64,000 bases of DNA from Fonsecaea monophora (taxonomy: Eukaryota; Ascomycota; Eurotiomycetes; Chaetothyriales; Herpotrichiellaceae), in the NCBI RefSeq assembly GCF_001642475.1, contig NW_019174033.1, positions 1 to 64,000 on the forward strand, read 5' to 3'. Position 1 is the first letter of the stretch. Every line of letters starts with the position of its first letter. Position numbers and translations under genes: made by a program. The notes beneath the pieces are model-generated. The model searched no databases. It saw nothing but the letters and a program-made list of their open reading frames with translations, and was not told the origin of the DNA. Shown in pieces: positions 22,718-33,433 of this stretch.

Positions 22718-25700
22718 CTACTTGCTGATGGAAAAGTCGATCGAGCCATCCGGCAAAGTGTCCATTGCCATTGACGAGACTTGAGTCAGGGAAGGCAGGA
22801 AGCAGACCAAATTTTCCAGGCCTATTTCGTTGACATCAAAATCTCCAAATTCCTGTAAGCAAGAATAGAAAACGGTTAGCATTGAAACCATGACCAAGAA
22901 AACGGCGACTGATGTATGTGCTCTGTAAAAAGAAAGAAAGAAGCTTACCTCGTCCCATGAACATAGATCCATCCCGTCGTTGCCGTTGGTTTCGAGTCCG
23001 GCTGTCAATGCAGGCAGGACTTCACTGCCGCCTCTGTGTGAGCCCTGCGCTCTTTCCGTAGCATTCTGAGCAAGTTTTACAATGTCCTTTGTGAAGGGGA
23101 ACCGCTTAGTCGATGTCGTAGCGTAGTCTAAGTATCCGAAGTACCCGGCAGCCATTTGCAGTAGACCCAGATCGGAAGGGACAGAGGACCGAGTGGGATA
23201 TTTGAGAATGTAGACGAACAGGTTGATCATGCCTACAATAGGATACAAGAAGAGTTCCCTTCATAGTAGTACATTGTTAGAAAAAAAAATAGGAAGCGCA
23301 AGAAAAAGGGAGAGGGGGGAAAGGAACTGGTAAAACGCCACTCACCACGCTGGAGCTGCCGCGGAAAGATGCAGATATTTCGTGGTCAGTATGATGTTTC
23401 GGGCGGCTTCGGCAAGGATTTGTGTGCTTGCATCGATCTGTGGATTCAGGTCGACATCTGAGCCAGCCTCCAGCCGTGTCAATTCCCAGGGGTAGGCGAA
23501 CACTGAATGTATTGCTGCCAAACTTCCGTGGTATGCCAGGTGTAGATAAGTGATGTGACTCATCTGTAGGTCTGGAGAAGCTAGGACTGGCTGCGAGCGT
23601 CGGAATCGTAAAGTCGCTGGCACTGTGTCGTACCAGGACTTGAGTCTTTGGTGAATTTCGTTGACGGTCTCGATTGTTTTGCTGGGTTTCCGTCGACGAG
23701 CTTTTGCCGCGGTCAGTTGATCAATGATGGAAGATGAGATTTGTGCATGGCGGATAACATGGTGGAAGAATTCTGTTTTAATCGAAGCCTGTCCATCAAC
23801 GGGTTCAGGAAACTGGCAGTCAATGTGATCGTCGTTGATCATCTGATGGAATTTGTGAGCCGTATACTCAAACCTCGACCAGGAGGGGAGAGACAAAGGA
23901 GGGGAGGGGCAGATAGCCAAGGCGCAAAACATACTGATGGGCGGCAAGCTCGGTATGCAATATGTTTCTCATAGAAGTACATGGTCCAGAACAGCCGGCT
24001 TCGAAGTGCTATCTCAGCCGCTGAGAGTTTGGTCGTCGCGGGCGGCTGTAGATGGAGCCCCTTGGACTGAGCCAGGCGTACTGTGGTACTGATGAGCATA
24101 TATTCCAATTTCGGATTGCCCATTCCTTCAACAAAGAGGGACTGCAACGACAGAGTCAATGGTTTTCATCCTTGCAGCCTTGTGGGCGACATGCACAACC
24201 TACCATGGCTAAGAGCGCTTGCACCGCGGAAAGATTCGATCGAAAGTAAACCAGCTCGGTGTGAACTGAGAGAGCATTTTCAAAGTACTGCCAGGATTTC
24301 CTTTGCGCCTCCGCCCATGACTCTGGCACTGTCTCTCTATAGGTGGACGCTCTGCAGCCAAATGCATAGACGACATTGCGCAGAGCGTACCATGCTGGAT
24401 CGTCCCCAGACGCAGAACCCAGAATTTGAGCGGTTAGGCGCGCTTCGAAAGACGCTCGATCAACGATATCAAAGGCCGATTCGAAGGCATGGTCGAAATA
24501 TGCTGAGGAAGCCTTCATTAGCAGTGAGCCAACTAAAGACAATAACGAGGGAAAAGTTCCCACGCACCTGCGGCATAATCTCTGGCACATGCGAGGTCCG
24601 GTTCCGGGACTCTCCCACGTTGCATGGACGTTTGCATCTTCAAGTCGCGATATACCGTACTCGTGAGCGATGCGGCACTGTCTGTGAAGCCCGAGACGCC
24701 AATCTGCTTGGACACCCATTCTGCCGCAGGATTGCTGCATATCGACAGATAGGATCCAGGTCCTGTGGATGTTAGTGGGCAATCGCTGGTATGGAAGGGG
24801 GAGGCAAGAGACCGTGAAGTTCTTCCACTGGGCTCTAGTAGCAGTGTTAGCTTGTGTGGCATATATCCACCCACTCCGAGATCACTAACCGCTGGCTCGT
24901 TTCCGTCGTGTACTGACGTTGTGGCACCATGAACTTGAAGTGCCTCTGTGCTACTGGGCGTCCCTTGGAATTCGAGGGGACGGAGGGTCGGATTCCCCTG
25001 CCGCGTATCGGGCGGGGTGGCTGAAGGTTGATATGTGTTTGTATAGCTCGAAGCAACAGCGATATGACCATGTGGAGTCAGCGTCGCATCTCTCGTGCCT
25101 CTGTCGTCGGAAGTTGAGTTACCAAATGGTATCTGTGAGTGCTGGAAAGGTGATGCAAGATTGCTAGCGAATTGATTCCGGGTCTGGGTCTGGGTCTGAG
25201 TCGATATGGATCCCACGCCAGACGGTCGATCAGTGCCCATACATGTCTCGCTGCCCGGTAGTTGTGAGCGCTCATACTCTGCATCCAGGGTTCGAGGCTC
25301 CGAGAACACATTTGCCGTCCAAGTACTGCCACTCTGAGCCTCCGTTGAGGAAGAGGAGGAGGGTTGCGTGGCAGGCACAACGATGCCAGCCTGGCGTAAA
25401 AGGTCTTCTGCCTTCTCGAGTCGATCCTGGAGAAGCCGTTGGACTTCTTTCGCTTCTCGTGGCTTCCTTTGGATCTTCCTGTTGGAGGGAGTAAAATGGC
25501 ACACCTCGCCATGAGACTTGGGAAATCATGAGCCGTTCTATTTACCCGTCTGAATCCCATTCTGGAGTGATGAGGATGTTTCTTACCTCACAATTTCGAC
25601 ACGGTGCTTGTCCTATACCTGTTAGTCCAGGTGACAGAATAACCAGAAGCCGGGTAGAGATACCAGTACATCTGACCTTCTTCAGCCGACAGTAATCGCA

Positions 25701-25742
25701 TGCCAGCGTAGACTTGGGGACTGCTTCTTTGGCAACTGGCAT
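22718..25742 (-). CDS. Zn2Cys6 fungal-specific transcription factor
   Basis: Eight exons on the minus strand: 25742-25664, 25618-25587, 25516-24568, 24502-24204, 24141-23935, 23842-23346, 23258-22949 and 22852-22718. They give 835 aa. The zinc cluster uses Cys15, 18, 25, 33, 36 and 43. The third exon must start at TCT CAT GGC to supply the sixth cysteine with the proper six-residue spacing. A basic/leucine-rich linker (KEVQRLLQDRLEKAEDLL) likely forms the dimerising coiled coil. The middle homology domain is recognisable from AYFDHAFESAF, LFWTMYFYEKHIAYRACRPS and INDDHIDCQFPEP. One more in-frame intron could be removed inside exon 3 near 24.77-24.84 kb. Divergent with the MFS exporter, it is the likely pathway-specific regulator of the 16-41 kb genes. 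Confidence 0.88.
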
Positions 25743-26718
25743 TGTGCCGAGGCTATGCCTTTGGCGCTTTACAGAGGAAGATCCAGCGACGGTTGTATGA
25801 TACCGTCCACGTTGGAAGAGTTGAGAGGGGGAAGGGGGAGCGATATGTTGTTTGGTAGAGCTAACTACCTGTAAAATAACGCTTTACAGATATAGTGGAA
25901 TGATTTTGGAATTGTTTGGCACATTGGCAGATGGAAGAAAGATTGTGAGGTTGCAACTTGCCACTTAACTAGCGGATGATGGGGGATGGAGGGGCAAGTG
26001 GCCTAGACTCATCAGGTGCTGGTAGTGGCACCCACCCAGGTGGTGGGCACCCAGTGGGAGTGGCAACGAGTAGTAATCATGACCTAGGCGTAAGGCTCCC
26101 TGGGATTCACTAAGCCCTGGGGCACCTGCACGGGTCTTTACCTGTTAGTCTGGGGTAAGGCACCCGAGGACTGCTGACTAGACTAAGTGTAGCTGGACAT
26201 CTACACCTAGATGACCCTGGAATTACCCTGGAGCGCACGTACTGCACCGCCAAAACACAGCATGGACTTGCGAAGCCAACACACGCCAAAAGGCACCGCC
26301 CCCTTAGTACTTACACCTTCGTACTTAAATCCGGAATGTTCCTGGATGCACATCGACTTCATCTCTGCCAATGTATAAAAAGAAGACCTCTTCGGAGCTC
26401 GGCTGGATGGCCTCGGCTGGAACTCGCCCCACCTGGTCAAAATTTCTCTACCAGCTCGAATCGCTGACTGGCTCGGTGCCCCGTGGCCCCAAAGTAGACA
26501 GCAGCCGGAGGAGGTGTCTTCTCCGAGACTGGACCTTCGAAAGCCTCGAGCATAATTTGATATGGTTCGGGGCCCGGGTCCCTCTAGCGCAGGTCTACGT
26601 CTTTATTGACGGTCCAATATCTCTTCAGGTGATGCCTATCCTCATGCATGCATCTCTGTGGAAACTATCCCTGGCAAACACTCCCCTCAACTTTCAAACA
26701 TAGCACTCAAGCAACTCC
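25743..26718. promoter_or_regulatory. Divergent promoter of the Zn2Cys6 regulator and the MFS exporter
   Basis: 976 bases. The middle (about 26020-26200) is unusual, rich in CACCC/GGGTG inverted words and a TGTAG...CTACA hairpin, and may be an inserted fragment. Near 26503-26525 the inverted pair CGGAG-N10-CTCCG is a candidate site for a zinc-cluster factor. Confidence 0.45.
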
Positions 26719-28776
26719 ATGATGGAAGAAAAGCTGTCAAAGCAAGCAAGTGAGGTGGGAACAATGGAACAACAGCTTGAAACGACGACCAAGGACAAAG
26801 ACGGCGAGCATGAGCACAACGTGGTCATCAAAGGCGACGACTCGGATGGGAAACTCGACTGGTCGGTTCGTGCCTTTGTGGCCTACCTCTCGCTCTGTTT
26901 CGTCTACACTGGTATGTATCATGTCCCGCATCAGTTAGTGACGAAAACATCATGCTAACGATTCTGCCAGGCTCGCAGATGCCGCTCTACTTCTGTGCTG
27001 GGGGTACCAGTTACATTATCGAGGACATCGGAGGCTCAACCACGAGTTCCTGGTTACCTGTGGCATACACCCTTTCAGCAGCAATTCCCATCCCCTTCAC
27101 CGGCTATCTTCAAGATATCTTCGGCCGGCGCCCCATTGCTTTGGCTTCGACGGTGTTGGTCATAGTTGGCTCGATCATCATGGGCACCGCCCACAGCTTT
27201 GGCCAAGCCGTGGTAGCCATGACACTTTGTGGCATTGGCGCAGGTATCGCCGAACTGTCAGCTCTTGCAGGGTCAGGACGAGCCAATGCCGAAATGCAAG
27301 AGACAAAGAAAGCTGACATTCATCATCCAGTATCACCGAAGTTGTTCCCATTCGAGCAAGGGGCTACAGTGTGGCAATTATGACCGCCATAGCAACCCCC
27401 CTCGGGCCATATGTTCTATACTGTCAGCTCCTAGCTACAAGGGCTACCTGGAGATGGGGATTCTGGATTGTCTGGTATGCAATAACAGCGTACTCTTCCA
27501 CCACTTCCTTCTATGCTAACAACTAGAGGCCAGCATATACCAAGGTATCGCACTTGTCGGAGTCGCATTGCTATACTTTCCGTCCAAGCATTCGAGACTG
27601 GTCGGTTTGCGTCGACGGGACATCATCAGAGACATCGATTACATTGGCGGGCTCTTGTCATTGGCAGGCTTGACCCTATTGTAAGTTTTTGCCGTGTGTA
27701 TGCCCTTCATAGATCGGCGACTAACCCTGTGGTGTCTTCCTAGGCTTGTGGCCTTGCAGAATGGCGGCTACCTCCACCCGTGGAAGAGTGCTGCGGTCCT
27801 CGCCCCCCTGATCACCGGTATCTTCGCCCTCGTGGCATTCGTGGTATGGGAAATGCGATTCGCAAAGGTCCCAATCGCGCCGCCCGAGCTCTTCCGGCGT
27901 CGCGTTATCCGGATGGCCTTTATCATCTCCTTCATCGCCGGCATGAACTTCTATTCCCTTACCAACTTTGCCCCGACGTATTTCAGCAGTGTCTATCCGG
28001 CAGACCCGATTCTGGTCGGAGGTAGAGGTGCAGGTATGCCAACAGCTAATATTTTCGGTGCTGTGTTTGGGAACTGGTTCATTTCGCGGTTCCCCAAGTA
28101 TGCGAGATGGTCGATAGCCGCGTCTTGCATCACAATGAGTAAGTTGACCTTGGACCTTTATTGCTAGTTGATGATCAGTCTCGCTTCTACCCTCATTGAT
28201 CTCCACAATCAGAGTAAGCTAACGGTGTTACAAAAAGCTGCCTTTATTGGGAGTATAGCGGCTGGCAATCCAACGAATCCAGGTTTTGTAACGGCGGCAA
28301 CCGTCGTCGCTGGATTTGCAGTTGGTGGATTGATTGTGCCGGCGGCAACCATCGCGACCATTGCTTGTCCAGACGACATGATAGCCACCACCGCTGCGCT
28401 GACACTGGCCATCCGTGCGATTGGCGGATCGATTGGATTCACCATCTACTACAACATCTTTGTTAACAAGCTTGACGCCAAACTTCCAGCAGAGATTGCC
28501 ACATATGCGATTCAGGCCGGACTCCCTGTCGACTCAGCGACGGAGTTCGTCACTGCCCTCCTGACCAATCCCGCCAGTTTGACCAGTGTCAACGGGGTCA
28601 ACTCGACCATCATCGCTGCCGGGGCTCTAGGCAGCCAATGGGCCTTTGCAGATTCGCTGAAGTACATCTTTTACACCAGCATCCCGTTCGGCGTTTTGGC
28701 AATCGTCGCCGCCTTCTTTTTGGGCGACATCGTGCCGTACATGACTAACCGAATTGTTGCGACTCTCAATCACTGA
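26719..28776 (+). CDS. MFS transporter, Tri12 / DHA2-like exporter
   Basis: Six exons, 26719-26911, 26971-27271, 27331-27474, 27534-27680, 27744-28138 and 28238-28776, give 572 aa. The acidic, charged N-terminus precedes the first helix (VRAFVAYLSLCFVYTG). GYLQDIFGRRP is the loop-2/3 MFS motif. GIGAGIAELSALAGITEVVPIRARGY and TWRWGFWI match Tri12-type efflux pumps. Hydrophobic segments fit 14 helices. The intron starting at 27272 uses a weak GTCAGG donor but keeps the conserved loop. The second-last intron (28139-28237) contains a possible extra donor/acceptor pair, so alternative splicing is possible. Expected role: export of a toxic substrate or pathway intermediate at the plasma membrane. 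Divergent with the zinc-cluster regulator. Confidence 0.87.
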
Positions 28777-29504
28777 TGAAGAGAATGAGAACCTAGAACA
28801 TTGAAGATGCACGAGGTGGGAAAGGAGGACTGTAGTTGGAGTTGTGGAACGTGCTTGCAGTTCTATGGCTATGGCAGAATACCCTGTACCATGCGGCCAA
28901 CATGACCAAGAAGACAGACTCCGCATGTTCGGCTATAGTCGCACCAGTTATGTACAAAGAATACAAGTTAACAATAGTGAAGTTTTCTTTTCTTTTCTTT
29001 TTTTTTCTCCCAATATCTCTCTAAATGGCAGTATCATGAAGAAGGTAGTATCGAACTTTCATAACGTAGCCAGCAAACTTAGGGGAAGGTGCTCCGACCC
29101 AAACTTAGACCGGGTCGGATGACTACTGGCTTTGAATGTTTTGTCCGCCAACTTCCACCCGGAGACCTTGGCTGCAGCTCGGGCAACGGAGATGTATATA
29201 CACTTCTTCGGAACTGAACCTCAGTTGGTACCAAGAATCACGAGACCATATGGACTCACATGATTTCTCGGCCGCGCCTAGTCCTCGTCCTTTACCTAAG
29301 TTCGGAAGGCGGGCTTTGAAATCGGTAGATATAGATACCTCAACTATACCGTGGATTTTAATTTACTATATCTAAAGCTTACTTCTACCCTGAGAAACCC
29401 GAAGCAAGATTTCCTCTGTGTTATTCTATTCGAGGGAAGAAAAAAAAAAAAAAAAAGAAAACCAGTCTTCACTCTCATCCAGCTGCTGTGTTAATAGCTA
29501 CACC
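28777..29504. promoter_or_regulatory. Intergenic stretch and VOC promoter
   Basis: 728 bases between two plus-strand genes. It contains a pyrimidine tract near 28985-29010, the 8-base everted repeat at 29093-29119, and a 17-base A run at 29440-29456 close to the VOC start. Confidence 0.55.
29093..29119. promoter_or_regulatory. Everted repeat TCCGACCC-N11-GGGTCGGA
   Basis: Perfect 8-base arms about 400 bases upstream of the VOC start. The outer TCCGA/TCGGA words match the palindromes at 17041 and 38148, although the spacing differs. It is a candidate binding site for the local zinc-cluster regulator. Confidence 0.45.
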
Positions 29505-30080
29505 ATGTCTCTCGCGCAAAAAGCTCCAGCTCAGGCTCAGACCAAACCGCCCGCTCACTTAGTTCACGTCGTGTTCCGGACCAACAAATACAAGACGATG
29601 GTGCAATACTACAAGGACTTCCTCGGCGCACATGCCAGTTATGAGAACGACACGCTCTCGTTCCTCCGATACGACGACGAACACCACCGGATCGCCATCA
29701 TCAACACGCCCGACGCGCCCGACAAGGCCCCCGGCTCGATCGGCATGGACCACATCGCCTTTGCATTTGACACCTTGGACGATCTCGCCCTCGCGTATCG
29801 GCAGCGCAAGGCTCTCGGTATTCTACCGTCTGTCTGCATCAACCACGGGCCCACGACAAGCATGTACTACACCGACCCGGATGGTAACAGGATCGAAACG
29901 CAGGTCGATAATTTTGACTCGGCGGCCGAAGCTAGTGCGTTCATGGCCAGTCCGGAGTTTGCGCGGAATCCTATTGGGACAGACTTTGACCCGGAGGATC
30001 TTTGTCGACGACTCGAGAGCAAAGAGGATCATAGAGTGATTAAAAAGCGAGTGGAGATTGGTGCGAGGAGTTTGGGTTGA
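29505..30080 (+). CDS. VOC-family protein, extradiol-dioxygenase-like (2,3-dihydroxybiphenyl 1,2-dioxygenase type fold)
   Basis: A single exon of 191 aa starting MSLAQK, in a good context (CACCATGTC). Two beta-alpha-beta-beta-beta modules form one VOC domain. The metal ligands of type I extradiol dioxygenases are all present: His21 (HLVHVVFRT), His83 (GSIGMDHIAFAF) and Glu131 (DPDGNRIETQVD). The last motif is the family signature. It may therefore bind Fe(II) or Mn(II) and cleave a catechol. A role as a VOC isomerase or lyase is the alternative. It is half the size of the classic two-domain ring-cleaving enzymes. It follows the MFS gene on the same strand. Confidence 0.85.
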   Translation: MSLAQKAPAQAQTKPPAHLVHVVFRTNKYKTMVQYYKDFLGAHASYENDTLSFLRYDDEHHRIAIINTPDAPDKAPGSIGMDHIAFAFDTLDDLALAYRQRKALGILPSVCINHGPTTSMYYTDPDGNRIETQVDNFDSAAEASAFMASPEFARNPIGTDFDPEDLCRRLESKEDHRVIKKRVEIGARSLG

Positions 30081-30259
30081 ACCATTTAACCACTTAACTA
30101 AGTCCTCTTATTAGGACAGGCCTCCGGCAGAGAAGGGAGTGAGGGAGGTCACTGATATAATGATTTTTCTTCCGTGAAGTGAGATGATCACATTGTAAGA
30201 TATCAATTACTGAGTCTCGACTCCTTTGTTTTCGTCGTTTTACATCGAATACTTGATAT

Positions 30260-31313
30260 TTATGTACTGGAAATAAGGCCTTGTATCTCGGGCGCTGTGT
30301 ATTCCAACACTGACCCGGAAACCTCCCTTGATGCCTTGGTGACGGCGTATGCATAAGCCCGACCAACAACTTCAGGCTTGGACAGCTCGTACCCTGCAAA
30401 AGCCTTTCTGTAATTTGCCGCATCCTCCTGCGACCAACCCTCGTCTGCAGAGGAAACCCGGTAAGTGTTTGGTGTTTTGTGTGTGATATAGAGCCTACAG
30501 GCAACCAGGGATACACTAGAGCGAGACGGAGATTTTTAGGGGAGGGGGGAGAGGGTTTGACTTACGTGCCCCGTTCATCAGGTCTTGCACCATTTTAGTA
30601 TCGCATAGGCCCGGTGATAATCCCAGCACGGTCAGCGAGGGCTCTTCCAGGTGGAGCTGCTTGGCTTCGAAGGCCACGGAGGCTTTGGACACACCGTAGA
30701 ACCCCCAGCCCGCGAAAAGAGCCTGCTGCCCGGCGGCGGAAGTGGTGAAGATGACTTTGCCGTGAGTCTGGCGGAGATGTGGAAGTGCGTGTTTCAACTG
30801 AAAAGTCGAGAATTGTTTAGTTGGAGCGAGACAGCAAACTCAAGCCAACCAGGTCAGGAGAAGGGGGAGTTGATTTTGTTGTACATTGTATAGTACCAAC
30901 TTACCGTGTAGAGGTGCGACATGAGGTTGACCTGGATGGCTTTCGTCCATTTCTCCGGGTCCGAATTATGCAATCGGTGACACGGTCCAAATACTCCTGC
31001 ATTGAGGCAGACTCCTGTCAATCCACCAAACCGGTCGACCGCCCGGCTTACTGCTTCGATTGACGTTTTCTCCTTTGGACAGAGTTGTTATTTTGGGGGT
31101 TCTGCCAGACTAGAGCACCTTACTTACCTGAGTGATATCCCCCACAACCACTTCAAGCCGATCAGCATGTGCTGAGCACAACCTCTCCAGATTCCCCGTG
31201 GCGATGTCGCTGGCCACTACGCAGCCGTCAAGTTCTGTGAGCAAGGTGCGAACAATTTCGAAGCCGATGCCGCCGGCAGCACCGGTTACTAAGACAATCG
31301 GTCCAGTAGCCAT
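30260..31313 (-). CDS. Short-chain dehydrogenase/reductase (benzil-reductase / sepiapterin-reductase-like)
   Basis: Four exons on the minus strand, 31313-31128, 31072-30905, 30797-30566 and 30444-30260, give 256 aa. Introns are 55, 107 and 121 bases. The cofactor motif is TGAAGGIG (residues 10-17). The NAG motif is CLNAGVFGP. Ser138, Tyr152 and Lys156 (FYGVSKAS) form the catalytic set, and SPGLCDT follows. The last exon (EGWSQEDAANYRKAFAGYELSKPEVVG...) supplies the usual C-terminal helices. It reduces or oxidises a carbonyl/alcohol pair with NAD(P)(H). Head-to-head with the HSD10-like gene at 31860. Confidence 0.88.
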
Positions 31314-31859
31314 GCTCGGAATTTAGGAGAGATATCACCAGCTCGATTACTGGCAGCTCAAGGAACAAGTCTAGAGCGCATGAAACGTTTCTTGATGTTG
31401 TTAACGAGGCCGACGTTTGAAGTGGTTGTTGACCCACAATTCCGGGCGTCCACCAAAAAGGCGATGAAAAGGTTGTTTCCTCCACGGTCCGCGGTTCATG
31501 AAATGGTGACGGAGAAACACACAATTTTGGTCTCACTAGTTATGCAGGCGAGGAATAGGCCATGGTAGGGGAAGAGGATATATACACAAAGGTTCTTTGT
31601 ACAATATGAAAAAACATCTGGCGAAATTCGGACAGTCGAGCGTGGTGGTTTGCCTTCTGGTTGGCCGTGTTGGGTGAAGCCCGGAACTACAGCTAGTATC
31701 CGGCCCGAAGCTGGAGTCAGTTTCAACCGAAGTTTAATGCAAGGAAGGGGTTGTGTCTTCATTGATATTGTTACAGTCGACACGTCTGTTGCGCTACGTT
31801 ATATATTATACATCTTTTCACCAGCTAGATATAGAGTGCTCTAGGCTAATACATGCACG
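31314..31859. promoter_or_regulatory. Divergent promoter of two short-chain dehydrogenases
   Basis: 546 bases between genes transcribed away from each other. It contains single TCGGA (near 31629) and TCCGG words but no perfect palindrome. No gene is seen. Confidence 0.5.
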
Positions 31860-32877
31860 ATGGTAAGAATTGAAGGTCGAACCTTCGTGGTCTCGGGTGG
31901 GTGAGTCAAAAATATTCCAGCTTCCTGTGTTTCATTTTGGATACAGTATGTCCAGTTGTATCTGACACAAGTCTCTCTCAGTGCGTCCGGCCTGGGTCTC
32001 GGGGCTGTGCATGGGATAATCAAGTCAGGTGGCTCGGTCGCTATCCTGGACCAAAACGTATCTGCTGGGGACCAGATCGTCAAGGACCTCACGGCAGAGT
32101 GTTGCCGATTCTATCAAACAGACGTGTCATCAACCGACAGTATTGCGGCCGCTGTTTCTGCTGTCAAAGAATGGACCAAAGCCAGTGGGCGTCCACTCGG
32201 CGGCGTGGTGACAGCAGCCGGCATTGGCATCCCGACCCCTGCAGTTGACCAAAGCGGGCAGACGCCGCTGAACATTCAGAATTGGGACAAAGTCTTCCAA
32301 GTCAACGTTCGCGGCAGCATAGACCTAGCTACACAGCTGTTGGTCGGCTGGGCCAAACCCATGACCACTACAAAAACCGAGAAGGGATCAAATGCTCCAG
32401 GATCTGGCGAGCAGCAAGACGGCACGGACCCCGACCCTGACCATGACCGGGGCGCAATCATCTTTGTGTCGTCAATTGTAGCGTTCGAAGGTACGTCGGG
32501 CATGAGCGCATACGCCGCCTCAAAGGGTGCCATCATCGGCGCCGTGCTTCCACTGGCAAGGGATTTGGCCGAGTACGGCATCCGCGTGGTGTCCATAGCC
32601 CCCGGTGTGTTTCAGACACCACTGTATGCGCGGCTTCCGCAGCCTATTCAAGCGCAAAATGAGGGCGCTGTGGTCTTCCCGAAACGTGCAGGAGAGCCTG
32701 GCAAGGACTTTGCGGCGCTCGTCAAGCACATTTTCGAGAATGTTTATATCAACGGTACGACGTTGAGACTAGATGCAGGTATGTGTGCATGCACAAGGCT
32801 CGAGTGGATGGATCCAAGCATTACTATTACTAACATTGCTCATCATAGGACTGCGTATGCCATGGCAAGGCGCATGA
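31860..32877 (+). CDS. HSD10-type short-chain dehydrogenase (17beta-hydroxysteroid / 3-hydroxyacyl-CoA dehydrogenase type II family)
   Basis: Three exons, 31860-31900, 31982-32778 and 32849-32877, give 288 aa. The first exon encodes only MVRIEGRTFVVSGG and the last only GLRMPWQGA. The splices rebuild GGASGLGLG (residues 13-21) and the family C-terminus TTLRLDAGLRMP. Asp37 (AILDQN) points to NAD+. SSIVAFEG, Tyr191 and Lys195 (SAYAASKGAI), and IAPGVFQTPLYARLP are near-diagnostic of the HSD10 branch. A 25-residue Thr/Asp/Gly-rich insertion (about 142-168) is not usual. HSD10 enzymes oxidise 3-hydroxyacyl-CoA and hydroxysteroids, usually in mitochondria; no clear targeting peptide is seen here. 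Divergent from the SDR at 31313. Confidence 0.88.
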
Positions 32878-33433
32878 GTGATAGGAAATAGGAGTGCAAA
32901 GCGAGATCGAGAACACGTATCAGCTACTAGTGACGTGGACTTCGTGGACATGTCAGAGGGTTCCTCCGCCCGCCAGGGTTTTTTGGGGGGGGGGGGGGGG
33001 GGACCCCAAAAACATGGTATATAAGGCATTTCTCTTGTGCCTCACTGGCAGCAACTGGCATGCTCTGAAACAAACACAGTATCGTGTGACATTTTGTTTT
33101 ATAAAGACAGGAACAAGTCTATAGGAGAAGTTGGGGAATACTTTGCCCGCGGTTTGCGGCTCTGTTTCCGTTACGCGCTTTTCAAGATTTCAACGACAGC
33201 GAGCCATTCCAAATGGGTCTATACCTATACTTTTTGATCGGCTATAGCTGCCTTGAGCCTTGGTACAGAACACATGTTTTTCAGCTTTTTCAATGGACCT
33301 CAGGTGCCATTCCCGGAACACCGAAAGGTTCTATTCATCGCTACTTAGAACCAATGGAAACAATCGCCATTCCGACTTCGCTCACACTTGCCCTATATAG
33401 TCCATACCTTCTAACCGCAACAAGATCAATGAC
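32878..33433. other. Intergenic stretch between convergent genes with an 18-G run
   Basis: 556 bases with no gene. A run of 18 G (32985-33002) follows a short T run and may form a quadruplex or mark an uncertain homopolymer length. Confidence 0.5.

Noticed and set aside
24770..24845. Extra intron inside exon 3 of the zinc-cluster regulator
   Set aside because: The acceptor (CTAACATCCACAG) is good but the only frame-keeping donor (GTGGAAG) is poor; kept as coding, flagged as uncertain.
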